Origin: Hyaloperonospora brassicae
Lineage: Eukaryota > Oomycota > Peronosporomycetes > Peronosporales > Peronosporaceae
DNA length: 64,000 bases
Assembly (NCBI GenBank): GCA_947650285.1
Contig: CANTFL010000421.1
Coordinates: 1 to 64,000 of the forward strand
Direction: 5' to 3'
A program made the position numbers and the translations under genes. Below, piece after piece: positions 11,394 through 24,482 of this stretch. The stretch's first letter is position 1; each line of letters opens with the position of its first letter. The notes beneath the pieces were generated by a model. The model did not search any database and had not been told where the DNA came from. It saw only the letters and a program-made list of their open reading frames with translations.

Positions 11394-13709
11394 TCAATCA
11401 TACCGCTGAGAATCATCTTTAAGAAATTCTTTCAACGCGCCCAAAGCGAGATCGGCGTTGTTTTTGTTGACGCCGAAACACTTGTATAAACCGATCGGGT
11501 CGTCGTTGAGCCAGAGAGATCGGAAAAACGTGCGTGGAGTCCCACACAGCTTGTCGATGACTGGGCTCAAGCTCCAGATATAAATTACTCATGTCCCGAA
11601 ACTATCCAGTCATGGAGAACGATTCGGGGTCACGGGAATCGCAATGCTATCCTAAGGAGCTGTAGCATATGAATGTTGAATGTGTTGCCGCGAGATCAGC
11701 CTATATACCCACATTCCCTTAGGCGGAGTCCGTCTGGGCGAGTGGGAAGGAAATAGGCAATGTCTGTGCTTAAAGTAGTGATAGAACAGCAACTCAATAG
11801 TCATTGTCCTCACGCAAATTATCGCGATCGGCGGAGCTGACCAGTAGGCGATCTTGGAAGCCGTCCGCTGGAAAGGTGCCAAATAATTGGGAATCCACCG
11901 ATCTCACGGTTGCTGGAGTGGCGAAGGATCGTCAAAATCGACAGGAGAGAAGGCTCTTTTAGCCACTTGACGACCCAGAATAATGATGCTCCTGTCGCTA
12001 TCAGATGAATGGCGGGCTGAGAGTGTTGTGGGGCTTTGGGGCGGACTAACAAATCTGATATTGCTTTGAGTTTCTCCCAGCAACGATACATTCACTTCTC
12101 CCTGATTATCATAATCCTGAATGTCAATCACAGGAGCAGATGTGGCCGTAGCAAACGAGTAGGAAAAAAACGAGGCTCTGGAGCGCTGCTAGAGGCGGTC
12201 GCGAAAGCTCTTGGTCAGTTGTAGTTGTCACGGACGAAGGGGAATCGATCGGAACAGCTTAGAGGGTCGGAAGTGGTGGATCGGATATCCGATTACGGCT
12301 ATCGACCGATCTCGATTGAGACAACACGGACCGAGTCAGATTATCCGAGCTAAAGTTGACTTCTTTCGATTTTCCACTCTCCGAATTAGTCCCAGAAGCT
12401 GCAGATAAGAGCGTACTGGATGGAGAATCGGACGAGAACACTGAAATGGTCGATCTAGGTATTTTCAAATAGGTGTGGAATGGATCAGCGATAGCGATTG
12501 GGAACCTGACCTGGCTGCAGAAGAATCCCTGGACCAACTTTTTTGTTGAATACGCCGACGCTTAACATGCCAAATTGAAGATCTCTATCTGAAACTACGG
12601 GTAAGCGATTCCGACCTCTATGGAGCGGGAGAAGGGGCCGATCCAGCCGGAATAGCACTTCTGGGCGTCGGCCGAGCTGGTGAAGCAGAAGACTGGGACC
12701 CGATTATGACACCTTTTAGGGTATCAAGAAGAACACGGAGTTCTGCAATACCTCGATCCTGATCTTGATTCACCGCCCTTAGTCGATTGCACACCTTAGT
12801 ATTTCCCGAAGCTGACGTTGGAGGTTGGCATTCTCTACCTGTATATGTGTCATCAGGCCTTACAAAGGAGCCAGTAATTCCATTTGCTGTACGAAATTGC
12901 TGATTGCAGTAAGGATTTCTTCGAACTCTGCTTGAGACTGACCCAATTTTCCTTTAACGTATAACCTCTGTTTCGAGGAGAGACTTGTCGAAGGTCAGCT
13001 TGATGTGCTGCTGTTGTAGGGCATCGTGATCACTTTGGAGAGGCTGGACTTGATCATCCATTAAATATATCTGCTGCTCCAGGCGGGCCCGATCTCGATC
13101 AGAGGATTGTAACAACTCTTGCAGATGAAAAGACCGCGCTAATTGATATTAAGTTGTCGTCAAAGACAGCTTACGTTCGCTCAAATACTGAACAATGTCG
13201 ACGTATTGGCCTAGCATCACATCGTACCGGCGCTGGACGAAGAATACGAAGGGATCGGCCGATCTATGCAGAGAGTTGATCTATTCTTGCTAGCGATCTC
13301 CCAGCACAATAGCCTCTTAGTACGACTGCTGAAGATCGTAAATGGTATTTGTTTGACTAGAGAAGTTTGTATTTTGATCCCACAAATACGAGTTAGTAGC
13401 CAACGTACGACGCACGTCTTCCGCACACACCTTTGAAACGTTAGGTGCGGTGCTCACGGTCGAAATTATATCTATACGAGACGCTGTAGTAAATAAGGTG
13501 TCTTGACTAAATGCGTCGAGGCGATCTGTCAATCCATGGGACATGCTTGTTTCAGGTAGGTGATATTGCTATTTCGCGGACGATGTTACTTGCCTAGACG
13601 CGTCAAGGTAATCTGGAGATCCGTGGGACGAGCTTGGCTCCGGTGGGTGATCTGGAGATCCCGGGAGTGTTGATAGCGATCCAGACAGACCGGGAAGATC
13701 GGAAAACAT
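11394..13709 (-). pseudogene. antisense coiled-coil ORF of the large element, decayed
   Basis: Between the end of pol and the 3' LTR the minus strand holds a long reading frame with scattered stops, starting at an ATG at 13709. The N-terminus is Ser/Pro/Gly-rich (MFSDLPGLSGSLSTLPGSPD). The middle, about 13560-12960, stays in one frame for roughly 200 codons interrupted only by single stops and is Gln/Leu-rich with heptad-like spacing (LQELLQSSDRDRARLEQQIY, LQSDHDALQQQHIKL), suggesting a coiled coil. After a frameshift it continues QAEFEEILTAISNFVQQMEL. A Ser-rich segment lies at 12259-12537. A clean C-terminus near 11400-11560 reads TPRTFFRSLWLNDDPIGLY and ends with TGA at 11394. I recognise no family. 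It is one former gene by frame continuity, but its function is unknown. Confidence 0.6.
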
Positions 13710-13930
13710 GGTTCTATCTGGGATCATTATGTATCCCCCCTTGATCTAACGATCTGTGCGACGGAATGCGATCAGGAGACAGAAGCACGGTGGAGACTTC
13801 CAAAGAGATTGGTGAGGTGGGGAGACGCGTCGGAGAGGCCATGAGACCGACTTGAGTGCTTGGATTAAAGTTGATAAGTGACTGAGCTGAAGCTGATTGC
13901 TGCCCAAAAGACTTTCGTACAGAGGACGGT

Positions 13931-15724
13931 TGTGGTAAAGTCACTAATCGAATTTTTTGAACGGGGATCGGGGACCACCCAAGTTGGACGTCACTTGCTG
14001 GCGGAAACTGCACCAAGCAATCCAGCGATCCAATAGGAGATGGAAGATGGTTCCAACGGGGATCAGCGATCCGATCTAACTGTCGCCAGATTGATGGACA
14101 TGGAATGATTTGGTATGAGGAGCAGAAAGGGATGATTGCAATTAACTAATCTGGGACGAGTCGCAGATATATATGATTGCCAAAGGTACATCTGAGACCA
14201 GGTGGTGCGATATGCCTCTGTGAAGGAGGTGTAACATCCGGCATATCAATGACACTCATTACCGGTCCCGCAATGGGAGTACTGATTTTGGTTACTTATA
14301 GCCCGATCTGGAAGTGTGAATATTCACGGGAGCCCAGGGAGTTATTCCAAGATATGTGGAGAGTCTCTTGGACCAGATAAACCCTGAAGGATGATATTGG
14401 AGCGCTTACAATGAACAGAAAGATATCTACTGCTGAATTGTACCGAGTCGATCCTCAACGATCTCGAATTGGGCACCAGATTGGTCATGTTCCCTGTTGA
14501 TTTTGGATATATCGCTGATGAGACTTTTGGATCATGAGGAATCTGTTTGTTGGAGGTCCATGAGTGATGTCTCAAACGTTTGGCCAAAAGAGCAAGTGGA
14601 AGCCGGTTGAATTGACGTCGCAAACTGCATTTAGACATATTTGGTATTTGAGCACTATTTAGTGCTCTCCGATACCAAAAATTGGGAATTTGGTACCGTG
14701 TTTGGGATTTGGTCCTCGTTTGGTGTTTAGGTAAAAATATCGGGGATATTGGCGCTATCTTTCGAGTACAGGTCATGAAATTTCGACACGTGTTCAAAGA
14801 GCCGGTCAAGCTTAAAGGTGATATCGGTTTGGAGAGTGAACTACAGTTTGGAATCGGCGTAAGGATAGGTTGACTATTAATTTGGTTGGTAGATAAATAG
14901 ACTTGAACTCTACTTCTTCTGCACACGAAGCGCGTTCCCACCTTCTTTTCCGGGCAAGATTGATTTGGCTTTCCCGGCAGTGTAAGGCACGCGTGTTGGA
15001 AGAACACAGAAGACCGATCTTGTATTGTTGGCTAAGATCGAGAAGGGCGATCCCGGACAATCTGGTCCGAATCGATCAAGTACTCACACTCAACTCCACT
15101 GCTAGGGTAGCAGCAACAACGGAAAAGGACTGGACACAAGATCGCGAGACGGCTCAAGTGGTTCGAAGATCTGTACAGGAAGTTCAAGACAAGACCGATC
15201 AAGATCGAAGCGATCCACAAGGCAGATCGGCTCGTTTCATTTTGGCGAAGCGCAAGACCTATCTGTTGCACTGCGCACTTCCGACAAGATCGTCCGATCC
15301 CAAGGCCAGATCGGACCGATCCCAAGGCAAGATCGACGCAAGACAATAATTTGCTGAGTGACGATATCCGCACAGCAAAGAACCTGATCTCGAAGACAAT
15401 TCGAGATCGGTGTGAGCTACGATCATGATCGCGACCCCTCCACATAGTGATCGTCGCGACTCAAGATCCAGATCGCAGAACCCCAGTTCGCGATGTGAAA
15501 CTTTCCGCACCGGAAGCGAACTCTCAGCCCCAAACCCTCAGCGATATCGACATCTCCCAAGGCCATTACGAAGAGCTCAAGCCAGCCCATCCGACAAGTA
15601 CACATAGTAAGCGCAAGGATATACAACAAGACACGGATCAGAGTGCCCCCTCCGTGAGTCACCAAGTCTGGGCAAGTTGAAGATCGACCCTGACACAAGC
15701 GATTTTGTGAAATCGACTTCACCA
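13931..15724 (+). repeat. 3' LTR of the large element
   Basis: Near-identical copy of 1304-3097. The final 45 bases hold about half of the differences. It is followed directly by TATA, matching the four bases before the 5' LTR. The upstream bases are only weakly purine-rich, so I do not call a polypurine tract. Confidence 0.9.
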
Positions 15725-17200
15725 TATATAGCCGCCGACCGCGACTCGGCCTTAAATCGTTTTACGCGATTAAGTATATGAGTGGATCAACTGGGACTTA
15801 TCGAATTTCGCTATTGCCGATCGAAGCGTCTTCCTCGACTTAAGATTCCGCTGAAACATACTGCGACTATCCAATGTGGTATTTTGTCTTCATGTCCGCG
15901 ATCGCAGTTATCACTTCATCTTCATTCTTGGTGTTTTCTGTGAGAGGGTCAGCTTCTCATATAACGATCGGCATGCGTAGTTGATTTTCTCTTTATTGCA
16001 CTCGAACAATTTTCTCACACCGAACATCTCCACCACGAATTAAGCTTCATGCACTAGTTGCATGATCCCGTAGATTTCCTCCAGCATTTTTGATGCACTT
16101 TCCAGGGTCGATTCTGGACCTTGAATCTCGTCGATCAGCATGGGCTTCCGCAGTTAGTACTCGGTCACTTGATATTAGATTTTTTAGCATCTTCCGCTTG
16201 CACGCTTTAGCCGATTCTTCGCGTTGCCACCCTTCCGTCTTCATTTTATCTTCCACGAACTTTAACGGTTTCGTGATCTTGTTCTCAACTTAGTAGCGTT
16301 GGTTGAGTTTTGTCGTTTTTTCTTCACCCTCACCGTCCTCGATTTATCTTTTTTCGAGATCGCGGGTGTGACCTCAAACATCTTTTGCTCAATTTTTACC
16401 GACGAATTTGACCCTGCGGATCGGGCTTGCAGCCCGATCCGCTTTAATTTAGAAAAGAACTCAGGAGGGGGTCGATATTTTTTTAGATCGAGCAATTGAT
16501 CTTCTCTTTTAATTTTATCTTGTTGTCATAGCCCCTCCTAAAACTCTATAAATTGAGGCTTCTTCATTCTTACGCGTCTACGAGGATCTTCCCTTTGCTG
16601 GCGCTTAAATCCAGATTCCTTCTGAATCTTGACTTCTTCGCTCAATGACTCACGATACAAATATGACTCACAAGAAGGTCCGTAAACGTGAACAATTGTG
16701 GTGGACTGATAATTGCTCGCTATGCGAGACGATATTGACGCTCCACTGACGTCCGTACGGCCTACTAATGACGGAATACTCCGATTACGTGATGTATGAT
16801 TCGCGCACGTTGTGTACACGTCGGTAGGAAGTCGCACTCTTCCAGAACAACTCGAGTCGATGTCAAGATTAATCGTTGTTGGAATTGGTGCTGTCGCGTG
16901 GAAACATTCACGCGATAGGAAGTGTATTTGTAAGGTGCTAGATATGATCCACCTTGATATCTACGAGATCGCCTTGTCCGAAGTAGCTGCTTGATCTGAA
17001 AGTCTTCTGATCACTTGGGCCGTCTCGCGACCTGGCGTAATTTGTATTTACTTGCCCGCTGCGGATGATCGCATTTGGGATTTTGTCGACATTTCTTGAT
17101 TATTGTCCAAACAAACCAGTGATATCACCTAGTTTAAAAATGAAACTTTCTTTGACGTCGGGTGGCCAGTATTTCAACCCGGAAGAGAAGTCGACACGTG
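15725..17200 (-). pseudogene. decayed gag N-terminal relic
   Basis: Minus-strand reading near 17050-17200 gives FSSGLKYWPPDVKESF and KLGDITGLFG, homologous to YWPPDVKKSRKF near 22500-22560. Downstream broken frames are lysine-rich (16262-16495) and include MLEEIYGIMQLVHEA near 16050-16090. This fits the N-terminal half of the gag whose capsid half is at 125-1303; the two were probably contiguous before the large element inserted. No intact frame remains. Confidence 0.45.
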
Positions 17201-20200
17201 TACTTAGAAGCAAATAGAATTCTGTTTTAGTTCAAATTAAGTAAACCCAACTACTAGCACATCGCTAGGCCTGTCTGTATCCCGAATTCCGAAGCCACGC
17301 GTTTCCCTCTACCAAAAATCTCTCCCCTATACCTATTTAGATAACATCAAGTGCACTCTCTCTGGATCTATGACGTGCCCACACCTGACTTGTATACAAC
17401 ATATTGAGATCGAGAGATCGGATCGAGATCGAGGAAATGGATCGAGCGCGTAAGCCACCCATCTCAGACAGTATTTCTCCACTAAAGTTTCTGTTTTAAA
17501 CTTAAGTGACGCCTGCTATCTGAGACCTTCCACATCCCAACCCAACGGTGAAAAGCCCGTATTTGCTTTACCACACGTCATCAACCCGCACTGCCTCTTT
17601 CTGGTGAACTTTTCGGTGATCAAGGTCCCTACAAGGTCACTGAAGGCGAAGCTTGTAACAGACATGCGGAATACATGTACCAAGCTCTCAAATATCGAGG
17701 TAGCCTCCTAAACATGATCGCTAACACATCCGCTTTGCTTGGTCCAACGCTCGCGCGCTTCACGTTTATCACAAGATATATTAGATCTATGCCATGATTA
17801 GTCACGCAAGCTGCTGCAAACTTAATCTAGACGTAATTCTTCTTCAGCCAAAACTAATTCGCCATGTCGTGACTGCGATAAAATTGTGCTAAATTTTTCT
17901 CCAATTATCTTGCACTGTCCGAGTAGATTTTATTTATCAATTATAAGTCGCTCAGTCTAATACTAATCGCTGCGTGAATTCGCCGTTCCTTGATGTGATC
18001 AATTGTTGTATCATTTTTTGCAATCACGTCCTATCGCCCCTTCGACATCAGGTACGTCTTTATCGTGTAGCTCTACGACTCATAGTACGAAAATGTCGAA
18101 GGCTTGGCCTATTTCCGTAGTTGTTGATTAGGCTTAAAACATATTAAACTTGAACCAGGTCACGGTTCTGTCGCTGAGAAGAATTCGGGATCACGAGCAA
18201 TGATCGTACCCGAAATGTGAGTTGTATTCAAATTAAATTAGTCTTGGAATAACTACATCACGCCTGTGCATCTGAGCTACCGGTTTCATTCCATGTCTCT
18301 TCTTCTTGCAGTTCTTACATCACGCTGATTAATTACGTTTTGTAATACAATTTTGGTAAAAACTCTTTTTTTACAAAAGGTATAGTACGAGACGTATAGT
18401 CATATTCAGAATGAATGCCATTGCGCGGTCGTGGGGAAATGACTTGGGAGATTTGAAGTTCCCTAGAACACCAAACTACAAGCCTTGATGGTCATTCACA
18501 ATCAACTTGACCACGGCAGGACTCAGACCAGAAGTCGACCGCGTAAAATCACCCTTACCAAACGACCAATCCAATCTGTTGCTTCGACGGTGTTAATAAC
18601 ATTCCACAGACATTTCTTCAAAGATTGGTACAACTAATGCTAATAAACAATACACATCATACACACGCCGCCACAACATCACTTGCCAACACCCACGTTG
18701 GTCTTTGATCCTTTAAAGTAGTGTATTCTCGAAAGGATCGCTACAGACTTGCCTCTATTTTGTAAGGATAAAACTCGTGTAGGCTACTTGTTTGTCTGAA
18801 GTTCTCTTAGCGGCTCTTCGTCTTCTAAAGATTTATCTCTTTTTTCTCTCCACGATGTCTCGAACGCTGAGGGTCGGCTATCATTATACCGCCACATTTC
18901 GACCGTTGCATGCCCCTACGATCGCGGTGTCATGTCATCTTATATCCACAAATCCAACGGGGTTTTAAACTTTAAACGTTTTTGCGGTTGCTGACGTTAT
19001 TGTGATTGAAATACATGATACTGCCAGGTCCAGTAGTATGTATTGGAGCCCACACCGCATCTCACCTCATTAGCAGCTCGGCTTGAGAAGAGTTGACCTC
19101 GATCTTTACATTGGTCGATCTGCCGACAGGAGTAGTCACATGTATGCCGTTCAGGCTGATCACTTGTCTGGTTGATCGGAATAAAATTTTCGTTTAGCCT
19201 GACCAGTCATAATTTGAACTTGTAAACACAAATTTCTTCAGTCTTACTTAAAGAAAAGATGTGCCTGCTGGAACCATATATTACACATATTCAATATGGA
19301 TTTTTGGTCGACTTTTTCTCCAAGCCACACGTTAAAATAGTAAACCAGCAATCCGTTCGATGTGATCTTTATTTTTTTTTCTACACACAGGCGTGCAATT
19401 ATTTGATTAGATTTCTGCACAATCTTGAGCTAGACGCTCAACGATCACGCATACTATCTAAAGGGCAAGGGCAGTGTCGACGATCGATATTCAGCACTCA
19501 TTGTTGATCTTGCCCACTGCTATTGCTTTTTTGAAAAGTTATACGGGGTGTGATCATATAACATCCATGTTACTCCTCGGAGCAAGATCAAGCTCCACCT
19601 TTACATGCAAAATGGCGTACTTATCCAAACTGCTCACACCTATGATTGAAAATTCAAGTAGAGCTGCTACGTATATCAGCGATCGCTTCGATCCGATCAT
19701 TAATTACTTAATCCTTTGGCTATCGATCAATTAATGCCTACAAGTAGATTCTAGAACGCTCGGCTCATACTAGATTCAAACATTACGAGCGTTCTAAATT
19801 ATTCCTTAACCTTGGGTGGAAAAATTCCATCAGGCTCAGTGATACGTACAACCTGAGTTCAAATTGTAATATATTTCCGTTCGGCACTTGTCACGCTCGA
19901 TTACCACCCCTCAAGCTTAAACACACTGTAATATTAATGCAAAGGATGACCATTCCGCAACCTTTCGGACACCTCAATCGTTCTCGGAAATCCTCAATCG
20001 TCAACTTTGATAAATTCGCAAGAAGACACGCTCTTAGACAATCTCCGCAACCATTTGCATCTTCTCGATTCACAAATTCTGTCCCATGCGACGATCTTTA
20101 TTCAAATTTTCTCGATCAAATATGGATGTCACCCAAATCCAACGCTGATCCGTAACCTACCCAATCCACTTGACTTGGACTTCAATTTGCTTTTTTCTCT

Positions 20201-20559
20201 ATCATACCGGATCGCACATATGGCTCAAGTCGCTTGACGGCACTGGAATAGTAATAATAGCCGATTGTTGATAATTATTACTTGACACCATCGACGCTTT
20301 TATGTATAAATTGTACTTCATTTATGAGTCACGAGTAGTCTCTTATATATGTTAGCGTCCGTTCATCGCAGTAATAACGGTTACTCCGCTTGATCGCGAG
20401 TGTATAGTGTCGCCAACATTTAACCTAATGTTTCGATTGTGGACTTGATTGCTGCGATATAAAGTCATTTAAATTAATTAAAGTCTCACTAGGTCACTTC
20501 GGAGCTTGATGGTATTGTCTGACCAACGAAATACCTTATCCTTCGTACTTTATCATAAA
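17201..20559. other. AT-rich decayed DNA, nothing identified
   Basis: I see only short frames with no recognisable domain, and no LTR ends or tandem arrays. Its position upstream of one gag relic and downstream of another suggests it is further decayed element sequence, but I cannot show homology. Confidence 0.3.
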
Positions 20560-22600
20560 ATATAACAAAGGTTTTCATTTTTGATGAGTGGATGATTAGC
20601 TAGCTTTACCAGTTCCTCTACAGGTATGTCAACAAGTCGCCAAACACCAAGCATTTTGCCTCGTCCGGCGCTTGATTAAGAAATAATTTGTACTTCACAT
20701 TAATATTTTCTTTTCTCGATCTTTGTATCGGTCTCTGCAATTGAGCTTCTTCGATTATGTGATCGACGGAACCCTATTACGCCGTGTGACCATCCCACTG
20801 ATTTTATAGTAGCTTCCGTGGAAGCTACTAACGAACGCCATAAATTCTTCTGTCCTAAGTTATTATGATCGAAACATTTGGGGTCTTTCGTGTCGGATCG
20901 ACCACGGCGCGATCCGACCGGTTCATCGATATATCTGGATTATAAGTATCTTGATCTAGTACATTCCTAATTTTTTGGCTCGGCCAGATTACCGGACGAG
21001 TATTTCCCGTTGTTCTTGTCAATGTTGTTTGATTGCAGCATTGAATTACGACCGCAGGTGTCCTTAAATCGACGATGTCCCAGCTCCATCGGTTTATACT
21101 GCCTTCAATTGCCGTTCGGTCTTGGTATCTTCTACGCGTTTACTGCAGCTGCGCTGATCCACTTAAACCGAGCGACATAGCTGAATGGAAGATCAATCAT
21201 CTGATTCGATCACCTTATTAGCTGAGGTGTGTTGAGACGATTAAGAGTGATATTCGAATGACATATTTACACAAGCAGTACCTGCTAAATCTACGCAATT
21301 GAATTCGCCCGTCGATGGATAACCTCGCATACTGCGATAGACACGCATGAATCGGCCGATCTTGTTTACACTCCAATCATTTTTTGCATAAAAATACTCC
21401 CACGACAAATTCCGCGTTTCGTAGCAGCTGAAATAATCTCGTTGATTTTATCTTGATTGTTTAAATGTTGTGTAAATGGTCGAAGCAAAACTTTGTACCT
21501 TTCCTATCATCTTAGGCTTATATATTTGCAACGCCTTGTCACTGGGTACAACTACTTATGTGTCTTCCAATATTTTTACTTTAAAAACAGGTTCGATTTC
21601 CAACCCTCCATCTTAACGTCATCTCCCACAAATTCGATTGGCCAATAGCCTGCTGTCATGGCGCCATTGCGTTGCTTCGTTTCGGTCACTGAGTTATTTT
21701 CCCTTTTTGCCTTTGACACTTTTTCTTCGACATCACGAGATTGCACTTGGATGAATCTTGCTCGTTTATAATTGCAAGGTTTTCAACCTTAATACCCTTA
21801 TCCGAAGCACGTTTCGTGTTGGTCCCGGTATGACATCAGGATGAAGTCGAGGTTCTCTTCTAGACCCAGGATTCGATCGTGTTCTTTTATTTTTGTAACA
21901 CAAGCCCCTCTCATCCTCAGATAACCCGGAGATCCTTTAGTGTCACTTTTTAGCTGCAATCCCTTTGCCTTGGACGCCTATATCGCAAATTTTATCTTTA
22001 TTTTTACAACATTTTTTCGGTATACACGATAAACGCCCGAGTGACCAAAAGATCTAGGCCCAAGCACCATTGTAGGGGAAGCGAATTGTAAAATTCCTTT
22101 GACATCAAACCATTACTGACTCCCAGACGACCTACTATTGGTGCGAATTTCCGTTTTCGTGCACATTGATTTCCTCACATTGTGTCTCCGTCGGTATGAT
22201 GGGCTAGGTGGACTCGTGTTGATAAAAACTTGGCCGTATTTGTGATATAGTTGGAGGTGACCGTGTGAAACCATACACACGGTCACGAATATTCATATAT
22301 GGCGCTTGAAATGATTCACCCTGATATCTGCAAGTTCGATTTGTCCAATTAGTAGACAGTTGATCCACTTGACGTTAATATCACTTGAGCCGTCTCGCGA
22401 TATTGTACCTTGTCCTTCACTGTTTTTCTGCGTCCGATCCGAGTTGGAGGAGGGTTGGCTTATGAGTCCTTGATCCTAAGCCAAACAATCCAGGGACATC
22501 ACTCGATCTAAATTTGCGACTTTTCTTGACGTCAAGTGGGCAATAATACAAACCAGTGGAGAAGTTGTCATTTGTGCTTAGACGCATATTGTACGTTTTT
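20560..22600 (-). pseudogene. second decayed gag relic, minus strand
   Basis: The minus strand near 22500-22560 gives YWPPDVKKSRKF followed by VPGLFGLGS, matching the N-terminal gag relic at 17050-17200. At about 20640-20690 it gives NQAPDEAKCLVFGDLLTYL, matching the relic at 840-880 and the element at 4640-4700. The order (N-terminal part at the higher coordinate, capsid part lower) is that of one minus-strand gag. Stops are frequent throughout. Confidence 0.5.
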
Positions 22601-22685
22601 CAATGTTTAACCAATCAACTAATAGTAATAACAATACTTACCAGAGGCTTCGACCTTGCTTTCGGTCCCTTGCACGACGTTCCCA

Positions 22686-22972
22686 ACTTTATGTACTTTT
22701 CTGATCACGGATCGCGACCTCGATTGTGTCTCTCATCGCGTGTTCCGGAACATACCTTTTTGACCGCAATCGCGTCTATATTCCTGATCTTAATTCTGAT
22801 CGCAATCGTTATCTCCATCATAACCGCGAATCCTATTCTGATCGCCATCACGTGGTGTAATATGCACCCACCTGATCACGTTTTTGTAGTAAATTGTGGT
22901 TGATTCTTTTTTTGCGATCGCTCTCTTGATCGCGATCACGGCCTTGATCGCGATCGCGATCGCGCTCTTCTA
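22686..22972. repeat. GATCGC-rich simple repeat tract
   Basis: Degenerate units around CTGATCGCAATC recur from about 22690 to 22860, ending in a purer GCGATC run at about 22930-22970. It resembles the GATC-dense composition of the large element's LTR but I could not align the two. Confidence 0.5.
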
Positions 22973-24482
22973 TCTATATATGCTCTCATTTAGCGATAAT
23001 TTAGATATACTGGTATGATCCAGCACGCAATCTTTCTAAAGACAAGTCTCTCTACAATTTCATATCTGGATAATGTTCCATCTCACATGTCATGCCGACC
23101 CGACGCTGAATCCATTTTCATACAAAGGTATTGCAGCCGCGTGATCTCTGCCGTCCTAATTTTTTCGCGGGATTAAACACGAAATTTTAGCAAGCAATCT
23201 TACTTTCTACGGTGGACCGGGATTGCTCTGTTGTGCCACCGTTTTGGTCTGCTCGCGCACACTGGCTCAAAACGGGTCTCTTTGATCATTCATGACGGCT
23301 GGCTGTTTAGCGTTGAATCTCCATAAATCCTATTTTAAAGAAAAATCATTGAGCAATGCGTTAGTAAACTTTTTGCACTCCGTGTACTTACACATTCTGG
23401 CAAACCAATCCGGTCAAAAAGATCCATCAGGATGGTTGACTTCAGGCTCTCGAGAGACGCATACTATTTTTGCGCCGGTAGGGATCATGTTCCACATAGA
23501 GGTCAATTTCGGTTAGGCAAATAACATTGCCCCATAGGCCGCCAAATATTGATCTGTTCAACGTCAAGGAATCTTTTCAAATTGGTGATTAGAGCTGTGT
23601 TTTCCCTGTATGTGTGGTCGTAAGGGATTCGGGCGCTTATCGGCTGCGACATAGACACCCGAGGAGCTGTTAGAGCGCAAGAAAAATCTCACTAGGAAGC
23701 CGTATATTCGCGTCCAGGTACGCGGATGCCTTGTCCTCCACTTCGGTCCGTTGGTGAGTGGCACTTTACCTCCTTTGGTTTCTACTCCACTCGTGTCCCG
23801 TTTCCTATGTCCATACTAACGCGACTTCGGTAAAACATATGTAGTCTCCGTCAATTGGTCTGAACGCACTGCCTTTTAAGAACCCGATGCGTTGGCGCCG
23901 TCCTAAATAGTCCGTCCTGCTCACGCGCAAGCACAGGGTCTGCGCCCAGCCGCATCATCGGTTGCCCCTCTGTACAGGTCGATACCACCCCGTCATTCGT
24001 TCCCCCCAATTCGAAAACCAGTTCAGGCGGAAGCATTTACCCAAAAGAAGCCATTAAGTTGACAAAAAGTGGAATTTTTTTTCCTTAGTGGTCACGGGTG
24101 ATGGCAACTGTGCCGATGAAAGAATTAACCATCAAATAATTTATATTGAGTTAAGGTTAGATTAAGATCACTCAAGCCGCAAAGTTTGCAAAAAAGGAGA
24201 TAATCGTAAACTTAATGATAGTTTTGCTATCACAAAAAGTCTTTATAAAAATTAAGGTCGTCACATGAACATCATTTAGCATTCAAGAATAGCATTATGT
24301 AAGTCATAATCTAATCTATTTAAACCTCTATTGGATGTTCCATCCCAACAAACACGCTTATGACAAATTAATAATTTCACTAAAGCCAACTCTTGGCTCG
24401 AACAATCCCCAAAATAATATGCATTCTTTTTTGTATAGTCCTACAAAACATACATATTCGACATACGTTATATATGGGATAT
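22973..24482. other. decayed DNA, nothing identified
   Basis: This holds short minus-strand frames at 23851-24036 (61 codons) and 23564-23764 (66 codons) that lie one after the other and have somewhat gene-like composition. I recognise no domain and they are probably transposon relics. Beyond about 24050 the sequence becomes strongly AT-rich. Confidence 0.3.

Larger units (their letters stand above)
1304..15724 (+). mobile_element. large Ty3/gypsy chromovirus, 14.4 kb, defective
   Basis: Two direct repeats of 1794 bp (1304-3097 and 13931-15724) start with TG and end with CA and flank about 10.8 kb of decayed gag-pol. TATA lies immediately outside both ends (1300-1303, 15725-15728) and is a likely 4-bp target duplication; a 5-bp TATAT duplication with a slightly different start is also possible. 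Domain order in the interior is gag with zinc knuckles, protease, RT, RNase H, a second RNase H, integrase and chromodomain, then an antisense ORF. The interior is full of stops although the LTRs differ at only about a dozen sites, so the element was probably already defective when it transposed. It inserted into a relic of its own family lying in the opposite direction. Confidence 0.88.
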
